This document shows, piece after piece, positions 25,505 through 33,926 of a stretch of 64,000 nucleotides of DNA. The notes under the pieces are model-generated. The model ran no database searches, was not told where the DNA came from, and saw only the letters and a list, made by a program, of their open reading frames with translations. The DNA is from Streptomyces sp. WMMB303 (GTDB taxonomy: Bacteria; Actinomycetota; Actinomycetes; Streptomycetales; Streptomycetaceae): NCBI RefSeq assembly GCF_029351045.1, contig NZ_JARKIN010000001.1, forward strand, positions 3,770,501 through 3,834,500. The letters run 5' to 3'. The stretch's first letter is position 1. Each line of letters begins with the position of its first letter. The position numbers and the translations under genes were made by a program.

Positions 25505-26286
25505 CCGGGCGCACCTCGGCCCGCCTGCCCGACGAGCGCGCACCGGCGCGCCGGGAGGCACGCACACCGGCCCTCTACCGGTGCGTGATCTCCCACACCC
25601 GGCTCCGCCCGCTGCGCCACTCCTTCCGTCAGAGCACTTATCTCTGGTTCGTGGACCCGGAGCGATTGCCCCGGCTGCCGCGCCCGCTGCGGGGCCTGGC
25701 CCGGTTCGAGGCGCGGGACCACTTCGGCGGGACCGCGCCGAGCATCCGCGCCGGACTCGAGCGGTTCCTGACCGCGCACGGCATAGCGCTCGGCGGCGGC
25801 CGGGTGCGGATGCTGACCTCCGCCCGGGTGCTGGGCCATGTGTTCAACCCGCTCACCCTCTACTGGTGCCGGCCCGCGGACGGGTCGCCCGAGTGCGTCG
25901 TCGCCGAGGTGCACAACACCTACGGCGACCGGCACTGCTATCTGCTGCGCCCCGACCCGGAGGGCCGCGCCGAAGTCCCCAAGGACTTCTACGTCTCGCC
26001 GTTCTTCGGCGTCGACGGCGTCTACCGGATGCGGCTGCCCGAGCCGGGCGACCGGTTGCGGCTCGGGGTGCAGCTGCGGCACGGGGACGACACCTCCTTC
26101 GTGGCCACCGTCACCGGCCGGCACCGGCCCGCGACGGCCGGGCAGTTGCTGCGGACCGCTGTCCGCCACCCCTGGCCGACCGCGGCCACCACAGCCGGTA
26201 TCCGGCTGCACGGCATCCGCCTGTGGCTGCGCGGACTGCCGGTGCGCCCCCATCCGCGGACCCCCCGACAGAAAGGACTGTCTTGA
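25501..26286 (+). CDS. DUF1365-domain protein
   Basis: A 261-residue protein of the DUF1365 family, with the characteristic YRCVISHTRLRPLRHSFRQ start, the segment GHVFNPLTLYWC and PKDFYVSPFFGVDG. The molecular role is unknown; it is almost always linked to cyclopropane-fatty-acid-synthase-like genes, as here, which argues for a part in fatty-acid modification. The GTG start and the TGA stop both overlap neighbours by 4 nt, so it lies in the middle of a translationally coupled operon. Confidence 0.9.
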   Translation: MTGRTSARLPDERAPARREARTPALYRCVISHTRLRPLRHSFRQSTYLWFVDPERLPRLPRPLRGLARFEARDHFGGTAPSIRAGLERFLTAHGIALGGGRVRMLTSARVLGHVFNPLTLYWCRPADGSPECVVAEVHNTYGDRHCYLLRPDPEGRAEVPKDFYVSPFFGVDGVYRMRLPEPGDRLRLGVQLRHGDDTSFVATVTGRHRPATAGQLLRTAVRHPWPTAATTAGIRLHGIRLWLRGLPVRPHPRTPRQKGLS

Positions 26287-27551
26287 CCCTGCACGCCTCA
26301 CCCGCCGTCCCCTCCGCGCACAGCGTGGACCCCGCCCGCTGGCCCGACGTTGCCGCCGTACCGCGCTCCTCGTGGATGCGCACAGCAGTCACCGAGCGCC
26401 TGCTGCGCCGGGCCCTGGGCGAGCTGCCGCTACGCGTGCGACTGCCCAGCGGCGAGCAGTGGGGGCGGGGCGGACCGCTGATGGAACTGCACGACCCCAG
26501 CGCCTTCCACCGCCGCGTCGGCCGGTTCGGACTGATCGGGTTCGGTGAGTCGTACATGGCCGGCGAGTGGGACACGCCCGATCCGGTCGGTCTGCTGTCC
26601 GTCTTCGCCGAGCACGCGGACCGCCTGCTGCCCCGGTCCCTGCAGCGGCTGCGTCACCTGTGGGCGCCGCGCCGGCCCGCCGCCGAGCGCAACACCGTCG
26701 CCGGGTCACGTGCCCACATCAGCCACCACTACGACCTGTCCAACGAGCTGTTCGCCCTCTTCCTGGACGAGACCCTCAGCTACTCCGCCGGCCTCTTCCG
26801 CAGCCTGCCCGCCGACCAGGAGTCCCTGGCGCCCGCTCAGCGCCGCAAGGTCGACCACATGCTCGACCTGGCCGACGTGGGATCCGGCACCCGGCTGCTG
26901 GAGATCGGTACCGGGTGGGGCGAACTCGCGCTGCGGGCCGCCCGGAGAGGCGCCGAGGTGGTCAGCGTCACCCTCTCCCGGGAGCAGCTCGACGCGGCCC
27001 GGCGCCGGGTCGAGGAGGCCGGGCTGAGCGATCGCGTCTCCGTCCGGCTGTGCGACTACCGGCAGGTGCGGGGCTCCTTCGACGCCGTCGTCAGCGTCGA
27101 GATGATCGAGGCCGTCGGCGCGGAGCACTGGCCGGTCTACCTCGGTGCGCTCGACCGGCTGCTGGTGCCCGGCGGCCGGGCCGCGCTCCAGGCCATCACC
27201 ATGCCGCACCAGCGGATGCTTGCCACCCGCAACACCTGGACGTGGATACACAAGTACATCTTCCCCGGCGGGCTGATTCCCTCCCGCGAGGCGCTCACCC
27301 GCATCGCCCACGAGGAGACCGCGCTGTGCCTGGCCCGGTACGACCGGCGCGGTCCGCACTACGCCGAGACCCTGCGCCTGTGGCGGGAGCGGTTCGCCGC
27401 GCACACGGCGGAGGTCTCCGCGCTCGGCTTCGACGCCGTCTTCCGCCGCATGTGGGATCTCTACCTCGCCTACTCGGAGGCCGGGTTCCGCACCGGGTAC
27501 CTGGACGTCCAGCAACTGCTCTTCATCAAGGACGGAGCCACCGCACCGTGA
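26283..27551 (+). CDS. cyclopropane-fatty-acyl-phospholipid synthase-like methyltransferase, copy 1
   Basis: A 422-residue SAM-dependent enzyme of the CFA synthase family, which adds a one-carbon unit to an unsaturated acyl chain in a phospholipid. Signatures are SHHYDLSNELFALFLDETL, the SAM-binding LLEIGTGWGELAL and SVEMIEAVG. I place the start at TTG 26283, which overlaps the DUF1365 stop (TTGA) and has AAAGGA 5 nt upstream; no ATG or GTG fits nearby. It is followed by a second CFA-like gene with GTGA overlap. The two copies are clearly different in sequence. Confidence 0.9.
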   Translation: MTLHASPAVPSAHSVDPARWPDVAAVPRSSWMRTAVTERLLRRALGELPLRVRLPSGEQWGRGGPLMELHDPSAFHRRVGRFGLIGFGESYMAGEWDTPDPVGLLSVFAEHADRLLPRSLQRLRHLWAPRRPAAERNTVAGSRAHISHHYDLSNELFALFLDETLSYSAGLFRSLPADQESLAPAQRRKVDHMLDLADVGSGTRLLEIGTGWGELALRAARRGAEVVSVTLSREQLDAARRRVEEAGLSDRVSVRLCDYRQVRGSFDAVVSVEMIEAVGAEHWPVYLGALDRLLVPGGRAALQAITMPHQRMLATRNTWTWIHKYIFPGGLIPSREALTRIAHEETALCLARYDRRGPHYAETLRLWRERFAAHTAEVSALGFDAVFRRMWDLYLAYSEAGFRTGYLDVQQLLFIKDGATAP

Positions 27552-28858
27552 TCCAGCTCGTCTCCCGTACCGGCGCCGCACAGCGCCTCGCCGCCGTCGC
27601 CGCGGAGTTCCTCGGCGGCGCACTGCCGTTCCGGCTGCGTGCCTGGGACGGCAGCGAGGCCGGACCCCCCGGCGCGCCGCTGGTCGTCCTGCGCTCGCGG
27701 ACGGCGCTGCGGCGGCTGCTGTGGCAGCCCGGCGAACTCGGTCTGGCCGACGCCTACATCAGCGGCGACCTGGAGGTCGAGGGCGACCCGGCGGAAGCGC
27801 TCGCCGCCCTCTGGCAGGCCGCGCGGGAGCGCGGCCTGAGCCGGCCGCGGCTGACGGCCCGGCAATGGGCGGAGGCGGCGGCGCTGCTGATCCGGCTCGG
27901 CGCGGTCGGTCCTCCCCCGCGCCCGCCGGGCCGGCGCGCCCGGCAGGGCGGCACACTGCACAGCGTGGCCCGGGACCGCAGCGCCATCAGCCACCACTAC
28001 GACCTGTCCAACGACTTCTACGAGCTCCTGCTCGACGAGACGATGGCCTACTCCTGCGGCTACTGGAAGCAGCCGCCGGGCACCGAGGGCTACGGGGCCG
28101 CCCAGTCCCAGCGCGACAAACTCGACCTGATCTGCCGCAAGCTGGCCCTGCGCCCAGGAGCCCGGCTGCTCGACCTCGGATGCGGCTGGGGATCGCTCAC
28201 GGTGCACGCGGCCGAGCACTTCCAGGCGCAGGTCACCGCCGTGACCCTCTCCGCCGAGCAGGCGCGCCACACCCGCGAGCGCGTCCGGGCCCGCGGCCTG
28301 GAAGACCGGGTGCGGGTGCGGCACTGCCACTACCGCGACCTGCCGGACACCGGATTCGACGCGGCCGCCACCGTCGAGATGGGCGAGCATGTGGGCGCCG
28401 ACGCCTACCCGCACTTCGCCGCGCGGCTGCGGCACGCGCTCGCACCGCGTGGCAGGCTCCTGGTGCAGCAGATGTCCCGGGGCGCCGACGCACCGGGCGG
28501 CGGGCCGTTCATCGAGACCTACATCGCTCCCGACATGCACATGCGGCCCCTCGGCGAGACGGTCGCGCTGCTGGAGGACGCGGGCCTGGAGGTCCGTGCC
28601 GCCACCTCGCTGCGGGAGCACTACGTGCACACCATCGACGCCTGGCGCGACACCCTGGAAGCACACTGGGACGCTGCCACAGCGCTGGTCGGACGCCCCA
28701 CGGCGCGGCTGTGGCGGCTGTATCTGGCCGGCGGACGGCTGGCCTTCGCCGAACGGCGGATGGGCGTCGACCAGATCCTCGCCGTACGACCGGACGAGGA
28801 CGGCCGCAGTGGGCTGGGCGCGAATCCGCTGGGCGGGCACGAGGGGACGTGGTCATGA
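27548..28858 (+). CDS. cyclopropane-fatty-acyl-phospholipid synthase-like methyltransferase, copy 2
   Basis: A 436-residue paralogue of the preceding gene, with SHHYDLSNDFYELLLDETM, LLDLGCGWGSLTVHAA and TVEMGEHVG. The N-terminal 130 residues form the lipid-facing domain (LADAYISGDLEVEG). Having two CFA-type enzymes in one operon suggests either two different positions of modification or a non-cyclopropane product such as a methyl-branched or furan fatty acid; this is inference. The GTG start overlaps copy 1, and the stop overlaps the DUF1295 gene (ATGA). Confidence 0.92.
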   Translation: MIQLVSRTGAAQRLAAVAAEFLGGALPFRLRAWDGSEAGPPGAPLVVLRSRTALRRLLWQPGELGLADAYISGDLEVEGDPAEALAALWQAARERGLSRPRLTARQWAEAAALLIRLGAVGPPPRPPGRRARQGGTLHSVARDRSAISHHYDLSNDFYELLLDETMAYSCGYWKQPPGTEGYGAAQSQRDKLDLICRKLALRPGARLLDLGCGWGSLTVHAAEHFQAQVTAVTLSAEQARHTRERVRARGLEDRVRVRHCHYRDLPDTGFDAAATVEMGEHVGADAYPHFAARLRHALAPRGRLLVQQMSRGADAPGGGPFIETYIAPDMHMRPLGETVALLEDAGLEVRAATSLREHYVHTIDAWRDTLEAHWDAATALVGRPTARLWRLYLAGGRLAFAERRMGVDQILAVRPDEDGRSGLGANPLGGHEGTWS

Positions 28859-29685
28859 CCGGCGGCACCGACTGGTCCGCGCTGGGCGGGGACGTGTGGG
28901 CGACGATCGCCGCCGTCGCCGCCGTCATGCTGCTCACCTTCGCCGTCGCCCTCCGGAAGGGCGTCCACCGCATCGTGGACATCGCCTGGGGGGTGGCGTT
29001 CGCTGCGGTGGCGCTCGCCACGTACGGGGCCTCCGCGGGCGAGGGCGATCCGGCGCGCCGGGCGCTGGTCACCGCGCTCACCGTGGTGTGGGGACTGCGG
29101 CTGGCGGGGCACATCGCCGGGCGGGGGCGGGGCAAGGGCGAGGACCCGCGCTACGCGCGCATGCTCGACAAGGCGCCGGGCAACCGGAACGTCTACGCGC
29201 TGCGCAAGGTCTACCTGCTGCAGGGCGCCCTCGTGCTGGTCGTCTCCCTCCCGGTGCAGGCGGGCCAGTACGCACAGGCCCCGCCCGGTCCCGCCGCCTG
29301 GGCGGGGTGTGCCGTGTGGCTGGTCGGGATGTTCTTCGAAACCGTCGGGGACGCCCAGCTGGCCCGCTTCACCGCACGGCCGGAGAACCGGGGCACCGTC
29401 ATGGACCGGGGGCTGTGGTCGTGGACGCGGCACCCGAACTACTTCGGGGACTTCTGCGTGTGGTGGGGGCTGTATCTCGTGGCGGTGACCGCCGGGACGA
29501 CGGCACTCGCGGTCCTCGTCTCCCCGCTCTTGATGAGTGCCCTGCTGACCGTGGGCAGCGGAAAGCGCCTGCTCGAACAGCACATGGCCGACCGGCCCGG
29601 CTACGCCGCCTACGCGGCGCGCACCGGCGGCTTCTTCCCACTGCCGCCACGGCGGGCGGCCGACAGGAGGAGCGGGCGGAGCTGA
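28855..29685 (+). CDS. DUF1295 membrane protein (steroid 5-alpha-reductase-like)
   Basis: A 276-residue integral membrane protein with about six helices. It has the DUF1295 signatures DIAWGVAF, then LWSWTRHPNYFGDFCVWWGLYL and SGKRLLEQHM. Related proteins reduce double bonds in lipids using NAD(P)H, so it may act on the products of the two CFA-like enzymes. It is the last gene of the coupled operon (ATGA overlap upstream). A short GGGCGG/CCGCCC hairpin overlaps the stop and may end the transcript. Confidence 0.9.
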   Translation: MTGGTDWSALGGDVWATIAAVAAVMLLTFAVALRKGVHRIVDIAWGVAFAAVALATYGASAGEGDPARRALVTALTVVWGLRLAGHIAGRGRGKGEDPRYARMLDKAPGNRNVYALRKVYLLQGALVLVVSLPVQAGQYAQAPPGPAAWAGCAVWLVGMFFETVGDAQLARFTARPENRGTVMDRGLWSWTRHPNYFGDFCVWWGLYLVAVTAGTTALAVLVSPLLMSALLTVGSGKRLLEQHMADRPGYAAYAARTGGFFPLPPRRAADRRSGRS

Positions 29686-29800
29686 GCCGCCCACGCCGGC
29701 CCGCGGGGTGCACGGACGCCCTTCCGGCCACGGAGGACGAGGCGGCGTGGGCCGCCGTGCCGCGAGCAGAGTGCGCACGGCGGCCCGGGCCCGCGGCGGA

Positions 29801-30565
29801 TCACGCCGGGAAGTCCACCAGCATCACCGGCTCGGAGGTGGGCTGCGGGGAGCCCCCGTCCGGCTCGACGGTGACCCCCATGCCCGAGGCGCCGTCGAGT
29901 CCCCCTTCGAGCAGGGCCGCTTCGGAGCCGGAGCCCGGATGCATCAGACCCGCCGGACGCATCCGGCCGTCGTCGCTCAGCCACAGCTGGTACACCTTGC
30001 CCTTCGGCGGCGGCGGCATCCCGGAGACCACCAGGGCCGCCCGGTTCTGCGACTGCGAGAGGACCACGGTGCTGGAGCCGCCGCCCGGCAGTTCGCCGCC
30101 GGAGACGGCTCTCGCGTCGGAGGCGGACAGCACCCGTGCGAGCGCTTCGGCCCGGTCCTGGGCCCGCTCGCTGCGCTGTCGCGCGTCCTGAGCCTCCTGG
30201 TGCTGCCACACCGCGACCCCGCCCAGCGCCCCCGCGGCCGCGACGCACGCCGCGAGCGCCCAGATGGGCCAGGACCGGCGCCGTCCGTGCGGCGCCCGCG
30301 CGGTGGCGGCCTCTTCCACGGCCCGGCCTCCCGGCGCCTCCTGACGCACCTCGCCGATCCGGCGCAGTACCCGGTCGCGCAGTTCCGCGGGGGGCTGCTC
30401 GGAGACGGCCTGGCCCAGCCGGGCGGCTGTGGCACGCAACTCGGCGACCTCCTGGGCGCAGAAGGAGCAGGCACGCAGATGCTTCTCGAACTCGTCCCGC
30501 TCCTCCGCGGAGACGGCGTCCAGAGCGTAGGCGCCGGTGAGGGTGTGCAGTTCCGCGGTCCTCAT
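29801..30565 (-). CDS. rskA: anti-sigma factor RskA-like
   Basis: A 254-residue membrane anti-sigma factor. The N-terminal cytoplasmic domain carries a zinc-finger HxxxCxxC (KHLRACSFC), one membrane helix (residues about 95-117, WPIWALAACVAAAGALGG) follows, and the C-terminal extracytoplasmic RskA domain includes MPPPPKGKVYQLWL. It should hold SigK inactive until a redox or envelope signal. Its ATG overlaps the sigK stop (ATGA). As expected for a pair, both lie in one transcript started by the SigK-type promoter upstream of sigK. Confidence 0.93.
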   Translation of the reverse strand: MRTAELHTLTGAYALDAVSAEERDEFEKHLRACSFCAQEVAELRATAARLGQAVSEQPPAELRDRVLRRIGEVRQEAPGGRAVEEAATARAPHGRRRSWPIWALAACVAAAGALGGVAVWQHQEAQDARQRSERAQDRAEALARVLSASDARAVSGGELPGGGSSTVVLSQSQNRAALVVSGMPPPPKGKVYQLWLSDDGRMRPAGLMHPGSGSEAALLEGGLDGASGMGVTVEPDGGSPQPTSEPVMLVDFPA

Positions 30566-31146
30566 CCCTGCACCCCCAGGCAGTCCCGCAGCCGGATCAG
30601 GCCGTCCCGCAACCGTGTCTTGACCGTGCCGAGCGGCTGGGAGAGCAGTTCGGCGACCTCACGGTAGGTCAGGCCCTTGTAGTAGGCCAGTGTCACGGAC
30701 TGGCGCTGGATCTGGGTGAGCGTGCGCAGGCAGCGGCGCACCTGCTCCCGCTCCAGCCGCGCCTCGACCTGTTCGACGACATGGTCGTAGTCGCGGGAGC
30801 CGGAGAGCTGCGCCGCCCGCAGCTCCCGGTCGCTCGCGGACTGCTCGGACCGCACCCGGTCCACGGCGCGGCGGTGGGCGAGCGTCATCACCCAGGTCAT
30901 CGCCGTGCCCTTGGCCGGGTCGAACCGCGCGGCCACTCGCCACACCTCCACCAGCACCTCCTGGGTGACCTCCTCCGACTGCGAGGGATCGCGCAGGACG
31001 GACCGCACGAGCCCGAACACCGGACCGACCACTCTCTCGTACATGGCGGCGAAGGCGTCCTGATCGCCTCGCGCCACCCGGACCAAAAGGTCGCCCAGTT
31101 CGACGGGCCCCACCGCGGGGGGCCCGAGGGCAGCGGCTTCATCCAT
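30562..31146 (-). CDS. sigK: ECF RNA polymerase sigma factor SigK
   Basis: A 194-residue ECF sigma factor with region 2 (DAFAAMYERVVGPVFGLV, then EEVTQEVLVEVWRVA and AMTWVMTLAHRRAVDRVRS) and region 4 (QRQSVTLAYYKGLTYREVA, then GTVKTRLRDGL). The gene order around it, with RskA, FAD oxidoreductase, DUF1365, CFA-like enzymes, DUF1295 and a fasciclin protein, matches the mycobacterial sigK locus. The ATG follows GAGGGCGG. A promoter of the same type as those of its presumed targets lies about 100 nt upstream, so it probably activates itself. Confidence 0.95.
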   Translation of the reverse strand: MDEAAALGPPAVGPVELGDLLVRVARGDQDAFAAMYERVVGPVFGLVRSVLRDPSQSEEVTQEVLVEVWRVAARFDPAKGTAMTWVMTLAHRRAVDRVRSEQSASDRELRAAQLSGSRDYDHVVEQVEARLEREQVRRCLRTLTQIQRQSVTLAYYKGLTYREVAELLSQPLGTVKTRLRDGLIRLRDCLGVQG

Positions 31147-31242
31147 CCGCCCTCACCCCCGGCCCGGCCGGACGGTCACCGCGTACGCGGCCTCGTACAG
31201 GAGACACGTTCTTCCCTTCTCGACATGACAGCTCCACCGCTG

Positions 31243-31270
31243 CTTCGGAGCCGCACGCCCGGCGGATTGG
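31243..31270 (-). promoter_or_regulatory. SigK-type promoter of sigK-rskA
   Basis: On the minus strand this reads CCAATCC (31270-31264), 15 nt, CCGAAG (31248-31243). It matches exactly the promoter before the molybdoenzyme gene and differs from the lipid-operon copy only in the last base of the -10. It predicts a leader of about 90 nt before the sigK start. Confidence 0.65.
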
Positions 31271-31423
31271 CCCGCGTCCGCACCGGGCGGGAGACCGGCC
31301 CGCCGGTGCCCCGCAGACGTGTCGCGTGCTGGGGAGGGTATCCGTCACGGGGACGATGCGGGAAGCGGGCCGCAGCGGGTACCGCGAGCGGGGATCGTGG
31401 GAAGGCCGAGGTGGAGGCGGAGA

Positions 31424-32986
31424 ATGGCGGAGCGGCGGGCGGACGGGCGGCGGTGCCTGGTGACGGGCGCGACGGGCTACATCGGGGGGCGGCTGGTGCC
31501 CGAGCTGCTGGAGGGCGGATACGCGGTGCGCTGCCTGGCGCGGTCGCCGGAGAAGCTGCGCGACCATCCCTGGGCCGACCGCGTCGAGGTGGTGGGCGGC
31601 GACCTCACCGACCGCGACTCGACCGCTGCCGCGCTGCGCGGCGTCGACATCGCGTACTACCTGGTGCACTCGCTCGGCGCCGGAAGCGGCTTCGAGGAGA
31701 CCGACCGGAAGGCCGCCCGCCTCTTCTCCGAGGAGGCCCGGAGGGCCGGGGTGCGGCGGATCGTCTACCTCGGCGGACTGACACCCGCCGGGGTGGACGA
31801 GCGGGAGCTCTCGCCCCATCTGCGCTCCCGCACCGAGGTCGGCCGCATCCTGCTGGAGTCGGGTGTGCCGACCGCGGTCCTGCGCGCCGCGGTCATCATC
31901 GGCTCCGGTTCGGCCTCCTTCGAGATGCTGCGGTATCTCACCGAACGGCTGCCGCTGATGGTCACCCCGAGCTGGGTGCGCACCCGGATCCAGCCCGTCG
32001 CCGTACGGGACGTGCTGCGGTATCTGGTCGCGGCCGCGGCACTGCCGGCCGGCCTCAACCGCACCTTCGACATCGGCGGCCCGGACGTGCTGACCTACCG
32101 GGACATGATGCTGCGCTACGCGTCCGTGGCGCAGCTCCCCAGGAGGCTGATCCTTCCCGTCCCGGTCCTGACCCCGGGCCTGTCCAGCCACTGGATCGGC
32201 CTGGTCACTCCCGTTCCGCCCGCCGTGGCACGGCCGCTGGCCGAGTCGCTGCGCCACGAGGTCGTCTGCCGCGAGAACGACATCGTGCGGTACCTCCCCG
32301 GAACGCCGCAGCAGCCGCTGCCGTTCACCCGTGCGGTGGAGCTGTCGCTGCGGCGGGTCCGCGACCAGGAGGTGGCGACCCGCTGGTCCTCGGCGTCCGT
32401 ACCGGGCGCCCCCAGCGATCCGCTGCCCACGGACCCCGACTGGGCGGGCGGCACCCTGTACACCGACCGGCGGGCGCGCCGGGTACCGGCTTCTCCGGAG
32501 GCGCTGTGGCGGGTCGTCGAGGGCATCGGCGGGGAGAACGGCTGGTACTCCTTCGGCCCGCTCTGGGCCGCGCGCGGCTGGCTGGACCGGCTGCAGGGCG
32601 GGGTGGGGCTGCGCCGCGGCCGGCGCGACCCGGGACGGCTGCGGGTCGGGGACTCGCTGGATTTCTGGCGGGTGGAGGAGGTCCGGCCGGGGGAACTGCT
32701 GCGGCTGCGCGCCGAGATGCGGCTGCCCGGACGGGCCTGGCTGGAGATGTACGTCGACCGGACCACGGACGGCCGTACGCGCTACCGGCAGCGCGCGCTC
32801 TTCCGCCCGCACGGCCTGGCGGGCCACCTGTACTGGTGGAGTGTCGCCCCGTTCCACACCGTGCTCTTGGCGGGCATGGCCCGCAACATCGCCCGGGCCG
32901 CCGAGCACGGCGCCGCGGACCCGACCCCGCCCGCCGGCCGGAGGACCGGACGCCGCCGCCGCAAGCGTTCCCGGCGTCGCCCGTAG
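31424..32986 (+). CDS. NAD(P)-binding SDR protein with C-terminal DUF2867 domain
   Basis: A 520-residue two-domain protein. Residues 1-300 form an atypical SDR/NmrA-like Rossmann domain (CLVTGATGYIGGRL, then YYLVHSLG), and residues about 330-495 form the DUF2867 domain (GGENGWYSFGPLWAARGWLD, then GDSLDFWRVEE). The C-terminus is a very basic tail (RRTGRRRRKRSRRR). The family is usually described as a nucleoside-diphosphate-sugar epimerase-like protein, but no activity is proven. The ATG at 31424 has GGAGGCGGAG just upstream. It is divergent from sigK across 277 nt. Confidence 0.88.
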   Translation: MAERRADGRRCLVTGATGYIGGRLVPELLEGGYAVRCLARSPEKLRDHPWADRVEVVGGDLTDRDSTAAALRGVDIAYYLVHSLGAGSGFEETDRKAARLFSEEARRAGVRRIVYLGGLTPAGVDERELSPHLRSRTEVGRILLESGVPTAVLRAAVIIGSGSASFEMLRYLTERLPLMVTPSWVRTRIQPVAVRDVLRYLVAAAALPAGLNRTFDIGGPDVLTYRDMMLRYASVAQLPRRLILPVPVLTPGLSSHWIGLVTPVPPAVARPLAESLRHEVVCRENDIVRYLPGTPQQPLPFTRAVELSLRRVRDQEVATRWSSASVPGAPSDPLPTDPDWAGGTLYTDRRARRVPASPEALWRVVEGIGGENGWYSFGPLWAARGWLDRLQGGVGLRRGRRDPGRLRVGDSLDFWRVEEVRPGELLRLRAEMRLPGRAWLEMYVDRTTDGRTRYRQRALFRPHGLAGHLYWWSVAPFHTVLLAGMARNIARAAEHGAADPTPPAGRRTGRRRRKRSRRRP

Positions 32987-33170
32987 AGCCGTGCGGTCTG
33001 ATCGGACCGGGCCGGGAGAGTGCCGGGCCGGACGCGGTGGCGAGGACCCCGATCGGCCGCGCCCCGCTGGCGCGACTCGCGCTGCCCTGCTGACCTGGAG
33101 CAGACGGCTCGCGGGCCGTGCGGACGCAGACGGCACGCCGCGCCGGGCGGCGGGGTGGAGGTCGGGGACG

Positions 33171-33854
33171 ATGCACAGCGAGGAGCCGGACGGCAGCGGC
33201 ACGGACGCCGCGGGCCCGCACCAGGACTCGTTCACGAACCGCTGTGCCGTGCGGCGCGAGCAACTGGGCCTGTCCCGGGACGAGGTGGCCCGCCGGGCCG
33301 GCATGTCCGTCGCCTATCTCGACCGGCTGGAGTCCTTGAGCGACGACTTCGATCCGGCCGCTCTGATGCGCCTGGCCGCAGTCCTCGACCTCCCCTACGA
33401 CGAGCTGAAGGAGGGCCCGCGGGAACCCGGACCGGGCCGGCGGCCGGCCGCCGCCCACCCGCAGCTGAGCCGGATGTCGGAGGACGAGTGCTGGCGGCGG
33501 CTGGGCACACACGGAGTCGGCCGGATCGGTCTGACCGACGGGGCGGCGCCGGTGATCCTGCCGGTCAACTTCCTGGCGGACGGCCGCACCGTGGTCTACC
33601 GGACCGAGGCGGACGGGCCGGCGGCCGCGGCGGACGGGGAGACGGTGGCCTTCGAGGTCGACCGGACGGACGAGCGCCTCAGCAGCGGCTGGAGCGTCCT
33701 CCTCACCGGGACCGCCCGGCACGTCACCGATCCCGGCACGGTCGAGGACCTTGCCTCTCGGCCGGGCGCGGACCCGTGGGCGGGTGGGCGGCGGCAGCTG
33801 TGGATCCGGGTGCTGCCCGGCGAGGTGACCGGGCGCCGGATCCGCACCCGGTGA
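33171..33854 (+). CDS. HTH and pyridoxamine-5'-phosphate-oxidase-like protein
   Basis: A 227-residue protein that joins an N-terminal XRE-type HTH (RREQLGLSRDEVARRAGMS, then YLDRLES) to a C-terminal flavin-binding split-barrel of the PPOX type (RLGTHGVGRIGL, then LPVNFLADGRTVVYRT). Proteins of this build are common in Streptomyces and are often linked to Usp genes and the DevR/DosR-like hypoxia response. The ATG at 33171 follows GGAGG with an 8-nt gap. Two Usp genes follow. Confidence 0.88.
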   Translation: MHSEEPDGSGTDAAGPHQDSFTNRCAVRREQLGLSRDEVARRAGMSVAYLDRLESLSDDFDPAALMRLAAVLDLPYDELKEGPREPGPGRRPAAAHPQLSRMSEDECWRRLGTHGVGRIGLTDGAAPVILPVNFLADGRTVVYRTEADGPAAAADGETVAFEVDRTDERLSSGWSVLLTGTARHVTDPGTVEDLASRPGADPWAGGRRQLWIRVLPGEVTGRRIRTR

Positions 33855-33926
33855 TCCGGACACGGCCCCGGACGAAATGGGCCCCGAACGCCGCCGGGCG
33901 ACCCGGACGGCGGGCGGCGCGGCGGA

